Below are positions 1-9,700 of a DNA stretch of 44,192 nucleotides, in pieces. Origin of the DNA: Ruminococcus flavefaciens (lineage in GTDB: Bacteria; Bacillota; Clostridia; Oscillospirales; Ruminococcaceae); assembly GCF_900116855.1 (NCBI RefSeq), contig NZ_UETD01000016.1, forward strand, positions 46,221-90,412. The letters are read 5' to 3'. Made by a program: the position numbers and the translations under genes. The number at the start of each line of letters is the position of its first letter. The stretch's first letter is position 1. A model generated the notes under the pieces. That model made no database searches, was not told where the DNA came from, and saw nothing but the letters and a program-made list of their open reading frames with translations.

Positions 1-75
1 TGGGCAACAGGTGCAGGCGGACCTCCCCCTTGGGCAACAGGCGCAGGTGGACCTCCCCCCTGGGCACAGCCCGGT
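1..75 (+). repeat. 30-bp in-frame tandem repeat (WATGAGGPPP units)
   Basis: Bases 1-30 and 31-60 are the same 30-mer apart from a few silent changes, and 61-75 begins a third diverged copy. The array probably continues upstream of the window. It encodes a low-complexity Gly/Ala/Pro linker; the synonymous differences suggest the peptide is under selection. Confidence 0.85.
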
Positions 76-438
76 CCTAACGGCGAGCCTCCTATTGGAC
101 CTCCTCCCGGAGCTCCTATCATGAGATGGATGGAAAAGCTCAAGCCCGAGGCTATGATGAGATACGGCAGAACTATGCACCTGCCCAAGCTCTATGTTGA
201 CAACAAGAAGCTGGACGGCTTCCTTGAGCACTTCATCAATAACAACAACTGTGCAAATTCACTCTGTGTTAACGACATCCTCGAAGAGGGTCAGACCGCT
301 CCCAATGCTTGTGCACACTGCAGCACATGGGCTAAGAAGGTCATCTCCTACGATGAGGCTGAGGTAGCACAGTGGAAGGAGCTCTGTGCGACCGTACTCC
401 AGAGCCTTGAAGACGGCTCTATCTACTACGACGCCTGA
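1..438 (+). CDS. C-terminal part of a Gly/Pro-repeat, cysteine-containing protein (5' end outside window)
   Basis: The frame is open from base 1, so the gene starts upstream of the window. The first 60 bases are two near-identical 30-base repeats, each encoding WATGAGGPPP, followed by a third degenerate unit and a proline-rich linker. The rest (from about base 120) is a globular domain of about 105 residues with a C-x4-C pair (CANSLC) and a C-x2-C pair (CAHC), which could bind metal or form disulfides. I do not recognise the family. The gene ends in TGA at 436-438 and is followed at once by a strong terminator. An ATG at 121 could be taken as a start, but no Shine-Dalgarno lies before it and the upstream frame is clearly coding, so it is an internal Met. 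It is convergent with the phosphonate operon. Confidence 0.8.
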   Translation, partial: WATGAGGPPPWATGAGGPPPWAQPGPNGEPPIGPPPGAPIMRWMEKLKPEAMMRYGRTMHLPKLYVDNKKLDGFLEHFINNNNCANSLCVNDILEEGQTAPNACAHCSTWAKKVISYDEAEVAQWKELCATVLQSLEDGSIYYDA

Positions 439-458
439 TAATAAATGTACATACGAAT

Positions 459-500
459 AAAGCGCTGCACTGCGGTAATCCGCGGTGCAGCGCTTTTTTT
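459..500. terminator. Bidirectional intrinsic terminator between convergent genes
   Basis: Bases 459-470 pair perfectly with 485-496 (12 bp), with an inner GC stem (472-475 with 480-483) and a TAAT loop. Seven T residues (494-500) follow on the plus strand. The stop codon of the minus-strand decarboxylase gene (499-501) sits on the edge of the hairpin, so the same structure probably ends both transcripts; the minus-strand T tract is weaker. Confidence 0.9.
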
Positions 501-1611
501 ACAAATACGACATGAAGCTCTGCTTATTTTCCATGGCGGTGGTGGTAGGTCTGCCCAGCTCCGGACGGGCTCCCACATCGCATATGACCTCTATGAAACT
601 GAGCTGTCCGCGGTCCCTTGCGGCGGCAAGCTCTCTGTCAAGCCCCTCAGGACTGTCCACGGTGACGGTGTAGGGATAGCCGCAGGCGGCGGCTATATCC
701 GCAAGCCTGAGCTTTGCCGCCGCAGTGGGCATATCGCCCACGGACTCGTGGGCTCCGTTGTTTATGACTATATGCACCAGATTTGGCGGAGCTGTGGTGC
801 CTATGACCGCCAGTGCTCCCATGTGCATGAGAGCTGCTCCGTCGCCGTCAATGCACCAGAAGCGCTTATGGGGCTGCTGCAAGGCTGCTCCGAGAGCTAT
901 TGAGGAGCTGTGCCCCATGGAGCCTACGGTGAGGAAATCGCGATGGTGTCCCTGATGAGCGCCCTCGCGGAGCTCGAACAGCTCGCGGCTTGCCTTGCCT
1001 GTAGTGGAGATGACAGGGTCATCGCCCGACACTGCTGTGATACGGCGTATAGCCTCCTCGCGGAGCATGGCAGCCTTTCTGCGGCGTTTACTTCCGCCCT
1101 CATAGGAAAGAGCTCCCTTGCGAACCACTATGGCAGCCTGTCTGCCCTGTGCGAACACCTCGCGGAAGCCCTCCAAAGCTGCACCGAGCTCCTCGGCAGC
1201 GGTGGAGCTGTCCATGATGAAATAGTCTATATCCATGACCTCAAGGAGCTTCAGAGTGACTCTGCCCTGATATATGTGCTGAGGCTCGTCGTGAACCCCG
1301 GGCTCTCCCCTCCAGCCTATAATGAACAGCACGGGTATGCCATAGACCTCCCTGCTCAGCAGCGAAGCCGCAGGGTTTATCATGTTGCCCTCACCCGAGT
1401 TCTGCATATACACCACGGGCACCTTTCCCGTTGCAAGGTGATAGCCTGCCGCCAGAGCCGCACAGCAGCCCTCATTTGCCGCGATAAGGTGGTGGTGAGG
1501 GTCGTTGCCCCATCTGTCCTCAAGGCAGCTGCAAAGGGGCTTTAAAAGGCTGTCAGGGACTCCTGTGTAGAAGTCCGCGCCTATGATATCCATAAATGCT
1601 TTTGCGTCCAT
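499..1611 (-). CDS. aepY: Phosphonopyruvate decarboxylase
   Basis: A thiamine-diphosphate enzyme that decarboxylates 3-phosphonopyruvate to phosphonoacetaldehyde, the step that pulls the unfavourable PEP mutase equilibrium forward. The 370 residues match the usual family length. Visible features are the N-terminal pyrimidine domain with the TPP-activating Glu in AANEG (residue 47), the substrate-loop region GWRGEPGVHDEP (99-110), and the C-terminal TPP-Mg motif GDGAALMH (256-263) ending in the NNG triad (284-286). Its ATG lies one base after the stop of the PEP mutase gene, and its Shine-Dalgarno (AGGAGG) is inside that gene's last codons, so the two are translationally coupled. No 2-aminoethylphosphonate transaminase follows, so the fate of phosphonoacetaldehyde must be decided elsewhere. 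Confidence 0.93.
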   Translation of the reverse strand: MDAKAFMDIIGADFYTGVPDSLLKPLCSCLEDRWGNDPHHHLIAANEGCCAALAAGYHLATGKVPVVYMQNSGEGNMINPAASLLSREVYGIPVLFIIGWRGEPGVHDEPQHIYQGRVTLKLLEVMDIDYFIMDSSTAAEELGAALEGFREVFAQGRQAAIVVRKGALSYEGGSKRRRKAAMLREEAIRRITAVSGDDPVISTTGKASRELFELREGAHQGHHRDFLTVGSMGHSSSIALGAALQQPHKRFWCIDGDGAALMHMGALAVIGTTAPPNLVHIVINNGAHESVGDMPTAAAKLRLADIAAACGYPYTVTVDSPEGLDRELAAARDRGQLSFIEVICDVGARPELGRPTTTAMENKQSFMSYL

Positions 1612-1612
1612 G

Positions 1613-3634
1613 TCAATCCTCCTCGGGTATGAGCCTGATTATCTCGCGGAATGGCAAACATATGTCGTCGCACTCCCTTGCACGGTGGTTTTCCAGTATG
1701 AGCTGCGCCGCCCTCTGCATTGCAGGAAAGCCCGACCGTGTCAGCTGATTTGCGTATATCACCACGTTTATGCCGCAGGCGCTCAGCTCCTCCTCGGTAA
1801 CACTGCTGTATGATGTGGGAACTGCCACAAGGGGCGTGGTGCTGTCCTTTTCACGGAAGCGCCCTGCGAACTCCATGACCTCCTCGGGACTCTTGCTGCG
1901 GCTGTGTATCATTATGGCATCGGCACCTGCCTCCGTATAGGCGAAAGCTCGCTCAAGAGCGTCCTCCATGCCCTTTTCGAGGATAAGGCTCTCTATTCTG
2001 GCGCAAATCATCAGGTCGGCAGTCTTCTGCGCCTTCTTGCCTGCCCTTATCTTCTCGCAGAATGACGATATATCCGCTTGTGTCTGCTTCACCTCGTTGC
2101 CGAAAAGGCTGTTCTTTTTCAGTCCCGTCTTGTCCTCGATTATCACCATGGAAACGCCAATTCGTTCAAGTGTCCTTACGGTGTAGACGAAATGCTCCGT
2201 AAGTCCGCCCGTATCCCCGTCGAAAATGATAGGCTTGGTAGTGACCTCCATTATATCATCGATGGTCCTGTATCGGCTGGTCATGTCCACAAGCTCTATA
2301 TCGGGCTTTCCCTTGGCTGTGGAGTCGCAGAGGGAGCTTATCCACATGGCGTCGAACTGCCGTGCTCCGCCATTCTGATATACCACGGTATTCTCGGCGA
2401 TAAGTCCCGTAAGTCCGCTGTGTGCTTCTATGGCTGTGACCGGCTTCTTCATGCCGAGGAGCTTTTTCAGCCTGCCCCGTCGGAAGTTGGGGAGAGACAG
2501 CTCCGCCCTTGCTCTCTTGTCAAGCTCTCTGTACTTCTTGTCATTGGAGTATGGGTACTCCACCAGTCTGCCGCCGTAGCTGCCGAGAAGCTTTTTTACC
2601 TCGTCACGGATGGGCTTCTGGAAGCCCTCTGTCCAGTCATCGCCGTGTACCACTATATCGGGACGGTATTTCAGTATATTCTCTCTGTAGCTCAGCTGTC
2701 TCTGCTCAACAGCCCGTTCAACTCCCTTGATATTGGCGAACATGGTCCTGCGCTCCTCAAAGGGCAGCAGCGGATAGCGCTTGTAGCTTGCTACGGCTTC
2801 ATCGGAAAGCACTCCAATGGTTAGCTTTCCCAGCCTTGATGCGCGCTTCACCATAGCTATGTGGGCACTGTGTATGATATCCGTGGAAAAGCACATATAT
2901 ACCGTTCTCTCCTCTGCCTTTCGCAGCGCTTCCTTTACGGCTGCAAGATCCTCGGGAGTATCTATCTCCGCGCAGAGCAGCTCTCCCGTATCAAGGGGAG
3001 CAATGTCCTTTATAACTATTTCATTAAGGGCATTCTCCGCGTAACAGCGGCGCTTTTCGGAGTCACCGCTCTGACAGTATGCACATATCCTGTCAAGCCA
3101 CCGCTCCCACTCACGGGCGGTGAGCCTGTACAGCGGCTGCGCCGCTGCAGCTCCCTTGCCAAAGAACTCGATCCCCACTTTTTTCACTCTGCCGTCAGCT
3201 ATGACCGCCTTGAAATCTTTCTCGGGGAGCTGTGCCGACAGGCTCACCGCCATGCAGCTGCCGTCGCAGGAGACGACCTCATCGAAAACCGCTCTCTCAA
3301 AAACAAGGTCGCCGTGCATAAGTATGACATCATCGCCGCGGAGAAGCTTCTCCGCAAGAAAGATCGAATATATGTAATTGGTCTGTGCAAAATCGGGATT
3401 ATGTACGAATTTTATATCAAGAGGAAGTCCCAGATCATCGCAATAGCTGATCAGCTCGCCGCTGAAAGCCCCCGTAGTTATTACAACATCTGTGATACCT
3501 GCTTCTGCCAGCATTGTGAGCTGACGGCTGAGTATAGTCTCGCTGTCAGATATCTCCGTCATGCATTTCGGCTGTGCGGCAGTAAGGCTGCCCATGCGGC
3601 TGCCTCTGCCCGAATTAAGTATAATAGCTCTCAT
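1613..3634 (-). CDS. pepM: Three-domain NTP transferase / cytidylyltransferase-like / phosphoenolpyruvate mutase
   Basis: A 673-residue fusion. Residues 1 to about 230 are a sugar-nucleotidyltransferase-type domain, with the GxGxRM loop near residues 9-15 followed by PKCM. Residues about 240-385 are a HIGH-superfamily cytidylyltransferase-like domain, with FSTDIIHSAH where HxGH is usual, so its Gly is replaced by Ala. Residues about 400-673 are PEP mutase, which rearranges phosphoenolpyruvate to phosphonopyruvate, with the signature EDKTGLKKNS near 499-508. The C-terminal half alone is a typical PEP mutase; the N-terminal transferase suggests that a phosphonate headgroup is activated with CTP and transferred to a lipid, glycan or teichoic-type polymer. 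A clean AGGAGGT site precedes the ATG. First gene of the operon with the decarboxylase. Confidence 0.92.
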   Translation of the reverse strand: MRAIILNSGRGSRMGSLTAAQPKCMTEISDSETILSRQLTMLAEAGITDVVITTGAFSGELISYCDDLGLPLDIKFVHNPDFAQTNYIYSIFLAEKLLRGDDVILMHGDLVFERAVFDEVVSCDGSCMAVSLSAQLPEKDFKAVIADGRVKKVGIEFFGKGAAAAQPLYRLTAREWERWLDRICAYCQSGDSEKRRCYAENALNEIVIKDIAPLDTGELLCAEIDTPEDLAAVKEALRKAEERTVYMCFSTDIIHSAHIAMVKRASRLGKLTIGVLSDEAVASYKRYPLLPFEERRTMFANIKGVERAVEQRQLSYRENILKYRPDIVVHGDDWTEGFQKPIRDEVKKLLGSYGGRLVEYPYSNDKKYRELDKRARAELSLPNFRRGRLKKLLGMKKPVTAIEAHSGLTGLIAENTVVYQNGGARQFDAMWISSLCDSTAKGKPDIELVDMTSRYRTIDDIMEVTTKPIIFDGDTGGLTEHFVYTVRTLERIGVSMVIIEDKTGLKKNSLFGNEVKQTQADISSFCEKIRAGKKAQKTADLMICARIESLILEKGMEDALERAFAYTEAGADAIMIHSRSKSPEEVMEFAGRFREKDSTTPLVAVPTSYSSVTEEELSACGINVVIYANQLTRSGFPAMQRAAQLILENHRARECDDICLPFREIIRLIPEED

Positions 3635-3653
3635 ATCCTTTACCTCCTACTAT

Positions 3654-3687
3654 ATAATAATATATATCCTCGCAAAAATCAAGCCAA
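3654..3687 (-). promoter_or_regulatory. Candidate sigma-A promoter of the phosphonate operon
   Basis: On the minus strand two overlapping arrangements are visible: TTGGCT (3682-3687) with TATATT (3659-3664), and TTGATT (3677-3682) with TATTAT (3654-3659), each with a 17-base spacer. Either lies just upstream of the pepM ribosome site and just downstream of the terminator of the preceding operon. Confidence 0.5.
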
Positions 3688-3720
3688 AAGAAAAACACCC
3701 CCTCGGTTTCCCGAGGGGGT
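3687..3720 (-). terminator. Intrinsic terminator of the SipW/TasA-like operon
   Basis: A perfect 10-bp GC-rich stem (3697-3706 with 3711-3720) with a 4-base loop, followed on the minus strand by G, five T, C, four T. It begins 7 bases after the stop of the giant surface protein and separates that operon from the phosphonate operon promoter. Confidence 0.92.
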
Positions 3721-3726
3721 AAGTGA

Positions 3727-6700
3727 TCAGTAATTGCTGAAACTCATCTGACCGCTGCTGTTTATTGTTACCGTAACACCGTCAGCTGTCGTATAAGTAC
3801 CTGCAATATCCGTTTTGCCTGTGCTTCTGGCGGTATTGCCCTGAGTCAGCAGTCTTGAACCCTTAAGCTTCCATGTGCTTATGAGAGCAGCTGCATCGAC
3901 CTGCCCCTGAACACCACTAAATATGTTCTGCATGGTCTGAACATTGGTAAGCTCTCCGCCGAACATGATCTCAGAAAGATGTGTATTGTAACTGCCTCTG
4001 AACATATCATTCATTTTCGTTACATTTGAAAGATCCCAGTTGCTCAGATCAAACCCTGTATAGTAAACTCTTTGGCTATTAGAGTTATAGAACATTCCTT
4101 CCATATCTGTAACGCTGGAAGTATCCCAGTTCTGTATGGGAGTCATATCTATAGGAGTATCTGCCGTAGTATTTGAATACAATGCCAAATCCTTGAACAT
4201 TTGCTTCATATTGGTCACCTGTGAGGTATCCCAGTATTCAAGTCCCGAAAGATCCTTGATCTTTCTTACCTTTATGAACATGTTGTAACAATTTGAAGGC
4301 AACAGTATCTTTGAATCTATTCCTTCTGTAAAGATATACAGTGTATACATATCCGTTGCGGGATCAAGTACTGTATAACCCTTTACTGGAACAGGATACT
4401 CGGGATCGTAGTCTGCCGCTCCCTCAGCAGGCGACAGATATACTTCTCTGTAAATAAGACCATTAGCAAGGTCTCTCTGATAATCGCTCTCAGTGCAGTG
4501 CTGTATAGAAGCAAGGCGCCAGTCTATAGCATAACCCTTTCTTACACCTGACTGCTCAGGATCAAGACTGGAAGTATAAGTAGAATCATCGTCTCTTGCA
4601 CAGAGCCAGCTCATCCTGCTCTTTATATCTGCACCGTTCTGGTTCTTTGACTTGTTGTCAAATCCGTTATTGCTTCCCACAAGGAACTTTGCCATAGTTC
4701 TCGGAACGTATTCCAGCTGAGCCACAAAGGTGAAAGTGGAGACACCCTCGTTTTCGCTGCTGAATATGAAGTCCTGTATCTCCTGCTCATTATTGAATAT
4801 CATGTCGGTGAGCTGTCCGTCCTCGTCCTCGTACTGCCAGTACATGAACTTGTATCCCGGAGCGATGATATTCAGCTTGTTCCCGGGATCGGACATATTG
4901 CTTGTGATATCTCCCGTATCAGCGCTCTTTGTGAATATAACGTCAGCTGAGGTCTCATCCTCACCGAATACGGAACAGTTGTCACTGTCCTGTCTCAGAG
5001 TCACATACTTCTTTATATCGGACTTTGCGCCCTCGTAGCTTATCTGGAGCTCCGCGGCTATGCCGTTTGTTCCGTCAGTGACCGTTATGCTCCTGCCTGC
5101 AAGGCTGTAGTCCTTGGTGTTGGGCACCTCAAGATAATATGTGCCGCCGTCATTCACCAGCTGAACGCTGTATCCGTCATTGCCCGTATAGGTCAGGGCA
5201 GCCTTCTGCGCGGCGGTGAGTATCTCTGTCTCGTCCTTGCTGTCCGTGCGGCTGATGACGATATCATCAAGAGGTATTCTGTATGTTGATGTTTCGGCGC
5301 CCGAAACGGGTACAAATCCGTCGTAAACAGCTCTCAGTCCCGTGATGTACCTGTTTGCCGCAGGGAAGCGGTTCTGCGCCGCCGTAACGTGGCTGAGGGT
5401 GTCATAGCGCTCTATCTTGTTGCTGTATTCAGCTCTGTACTGTGGGACAGTATCGCTGCCGGGCTCCTCACGCAGGTCGCAATAGGCGATCTTTGAGTCT
5501 GTCTGAGCAGTTCCCGCAGCAGGTGAATAGCTGCTGATATTGGTGTCGCTGTCCACTGTCCTGAGCTGCATGAATTCATAGCGTGAAACGCTTACCTCCT
5601 CGATCATATAGACGCCCTGTGCAACAGATACCGATGTATGTCCCTCGGTATCACCTTCGGCAAAGCTCATGAACTCGGTATAGGTCATTCCGTTCGCCTT
5701 CGGAGTATGATCTGTCATACTGTTGATCTCGGTTATCCTGAATATGAATGTGGGAGTTCCGAATGCGTCGGAGTAGTCCACGCCCTCGGGAAGCACCTTG
5801 TCTATGAGGATATTCGCCTTTGCTCTGGGCTCCTCGCACTTGCGGTATATCTGCGAACCGCAGCTGTCTCTGTCAACAGTGAAGCTGTCAACTACCGCTG
5901 CCGCATAGCCCTGAGGAGGCTCTGTCTCGATGAACTCATAGGTGCCCCACTCAAGCCCCTCAACGCTGATCTTTCCGTCAGCATCTGTGATAAGCTCTGT
6001 GACCGCTCCTGCATCTGTGCTGTCGGCAATTCTGTAAACACCGCCGCTGAGTATGACGCTGCAGCGCTTTGATGTGCCGTCTGCAAGCTTACGGAGCAGT
6101 CCGAACTTCGCCCCTGCAAGCTTTACCTCGGGTCTGTCCTTTTCGTACTTCTCAAGCACAGCACTTCCGCTCTTGGGATCGTCGTCCATAAAGAGACGGT
6201 TTACCGAGCCTGAGGTCTTTGCGCTTATCCTGAACTCTCTTGTCTCGCTGCTGAGCTCAAAGCCTATGGGAGCACTTATCTCCTTGAAGTAGTATGTGCC
6301 CCAGTCCAGATTGTCTATGACCTTTGTCCAGCCGTCGCTGTCTGTGGGGAAGTCGTATGAACCGCTGTGGTAGATGACCGTGTCGTAGCTGTCCTTGTCC
6401 GCCAGCTGATCGTAATTGCTCAGCGGAGGAGGATTTTGTGTATCACCCAGCTTTTTCAGCAGTGCGAACCGTGCTCCTGCGAGAGGAGTCCCGTCGGCTG
6501 CGCTGAGCTTCTGTATCTGTGCCTTTCCCTTCTTGCGGACGTCGTTATGAGTTACCGAGAAGGTCTTGTCGGCTGCATTGGCGTGGCTCGCAGCGCTCTC
6601 TGCGCTGACGGTGAATATGCCCTCATCCACAAAGGCATCGCTGCTGATGTAGCCGTTTCTGTTATTGTTTCTCTTGTATCCCGAGGGAGCGAGCTCCTCA

Positions 6701-9700
6701 TAAAGGAAATATGTGCCGAACAGCACCTCGTCGATAGTGCCTGCTCCGGAAGCGTCTGTAATGAGCTCCTTGTTTGTCTTTGTCCAGTATGTGAGCGTTT
6801 TCTTGCCGTCCCAGCCGTATATCTCGGACTTGGCTGCCGCAAGGAAGGCTTCCTCATCGGTGAAGTCGCTGAACTCCGAGATATCTTTAAGCTGATACAG
6901 CGAATATCTTGCGCCCGCAAGATTTTTCTCCTGATCGGGTTCGTTCTCGTCGTGCTTTACCAGTCTGAGCTCCGAGCGTATCTCTTTGTTGCCTATAACG
7001 GAAACATCCCTGAGCTGTCCCTCGTCTGTAAGATCAACCATACCGTCTGCGCCGATGTTGCCCAGTCTCACCTGAAAAGCCGTAAAGCTGTCAGGCTCGG
7101 AATAACCTGTGGGCACCTTTGTCTCCTCAAGGGCATATGTGCCCACCGTGAGACCTGAGACAGCAAATCTGCCATCCTCGTCGGAGGTTATGGTATCCGT
7201 GCCGTTCTCGTCGCAGTGATACGATCTGTCAGAATTATCGTATCTGACACCCACTGTCTGGAGCTCGCCGTTGTCGTCATAGCGCATGAGTCTGAACTCC
7301 GCGCCCTCAAGCGCCTTGCCTGAGTCTGAGTCTTCTTTGGTAAATTCCGCCTTGCCAAATGTATTCGCTCTGTTTCTTACGCTTATAAGTCCCTGAACGC
7401 CGTCTGTGTCGTCCACCAGCATTGCACCGCTGCTGAACTCCTCCAGCATATCGTCCTCGGTGATGTCATAAGTATTCTTCAGTGTTGCTCTCCCCTTATC
7501 GTCAAAATAGATAAGGTAGTAGAGCTCACAGTCTCCGTCATAGCCCTTGGGAGTCTCTGTCTCCCTGATGAAGTAAAATCCGGGAGGGAGATTGAGCTCA
7601 ATGATGCCCTTGGGGTCAACCTCAAGCTCTGAAATCACCTTTCTGCTGTAAGTATAGGTATTCTCATCGAACACCGTATATTGAACAGCCCCTATCTCGT
7701 CGAGTCTGAAGCTGTCATTGTCGGCGTTATACTCCGCCATAGTCTTTGGAGTATTGAATGTCAGCACCTCAAACTTGGCACCGCTCAGACCCTTGCTGCG
7801 GTTGTCATAGTCCACCTTCTTGATCTTCAATGAATTAAGAAGGGTGACATAAGTCTCGTTGCTGTCGTCATAGCCGTAATCATCGGAGGTGCCCTCCTCG
7901 AAAGCATCGATGGTAGTCATAGCCGAGAAGCTGTTTACAGCCATACGGCTGATGGTCTCATCAGACGCCTCGGGTGCCTCCATATTTACATAAACAGCCG
8001 AGTTGAACACATATCCGCCGCCTATGCTGTCCATGGAAGCCTTGGTGTCAGCCGAGGTTATGAGCACAGCAGCTATGGCGTAAACGTCCTCTGTCTCGCT
8101 GTCGGGAACAGTCCATATCCTGCTGTCGCTGCTCTCCATGAGCTTCCAGCCGTTTGCAGCGTCAAGGTGAGCTGTCATATCAGCTGCCTGCTCCGAGGTC
8201 ATTGCTCTGTCGGTGATATATGCATTCTCGTCCGTGGTATAGTATACTCTTGCATTTTCGGGCATTCCCATCTTATCGTATGCCTCTCCGATATCCACAT
8301 ATCTGAGAGTACCGCGCCACTGGGTATTGTATCCCGAATCGGGATCACCGTTTTTCCTGTGATCCTCGAGCCTGTCTATGAGCACAGCTTCTTTCAGTGA
8401 GCCGTTCTCGCTTCCGTAAATATGGAATCCCAGTCTGTATGTATAATCCGACGGGTTTTCCTCAGTGCTTCCGCGCACCATTGAGCTGTGTACATAGAGT
8501 CCGCTGCTGAATTCAGTGAGCACTCTCTTGTCAAGCTCTGTACGCATTACGATATCGGTAGTACCGATGTAGCTGTCGGCGCGAGAGGTGACTGTCCTGC
8601 TGTCAAGAAGGCTTCCGTTGTTCCAGCCTGAGCCCACTGTGACCTTTCTGCCCTGATCTCCCAGCCTTGTGAACGAATTGACTCTGAACGGATTTCCCCT
8701 GTTTATATAAGGATTATCGTCCTCTGCGTAAACGTCATAGCTGAACTCCACTGATGTCAGTGCGCTTGCAAGGAGAGGATTTCCCGTAAAGTCAAAGTCC
8801 ACCTCTATGGTCTTGGTGCCGTCGGCATTCTCCACCAGCCTGAATGTGGTATTCTCGCTGGTGAGTATGTCTGCGCTGAATGCAGCCTTGTTGCCGAAGT
8901 CGGTACCCGAGAATACCATGGACTCCCTGACGGAAGCCAGAGTCGGGTCCCTCAGCTCAAGGTACTTTGGCAGCGCTGCGCTGACAGTGAACTTCTTCAG
9001 TGTACCGGGATTCTCGGAAACAAGAGTGCCCTTGGTGGTGACTGTACCGTACCATCTGTCCATGCTGCCTGCTGTATCATCGTCCCAGTGTCTTCCTCTT
9101 GCAAGAGGAGTTGTGAACTCGGTGCGCGAGGTAAGCTCGGTAACGTCCGTCCTCAGATAGACGTTGGAATAGCTCCTGCGGAGATAGGCTCCGCTTTCAA
9201 GGTCGCCTGTGCGGCTGTTGACCGTATCCTCAATGACAGAATTGCCGTTTACGCTGTTGCTGTAACGTTCTGTTCCTGCCGCAAGGTCATAGAGCCTTCC
9301 GTCCTTCTCGTATATCATCTGCATATAGCCGTAGTTGACTACTCTTGCAGCCGACTCCTCAAAGGTGCTGTCGCTTCTGAGGAGTATCTGATTTTCTTCC
9401 TTGTCGGGATCGAGAGTGAATTTTATATTGGTCCTGAACTTCTTGTTGTCCACTACCTTGTCGAGGTCCTTTATGACGAGATAGAATGCATCGCCGCCCA
9501 CACTGACGGTCTGGGCTGCGGTCTTTGATGTGACGCCCTCCGCAGTCTTTGCAAAGGTCTCGCCGCCGTCATTGCTGACGTAAAGCTCATAGTCATAGCC
9601 GTCGCCCTCGCTGTATTCGCCGTCGGGAGCATCACTTGCATGGAATATGCCGGCAGGTATGACTACATTGAGTATGGTGTACTCGCCCTTGTCCAGCACT

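Noticed and set aside
910..3733. Plus-strand open frames opposite the phosphonate genes (up to 290 codons)
   Set aside because: Antisense to clear PEP mutase and decarboxylase genes; no ribosome sites or family motifs.
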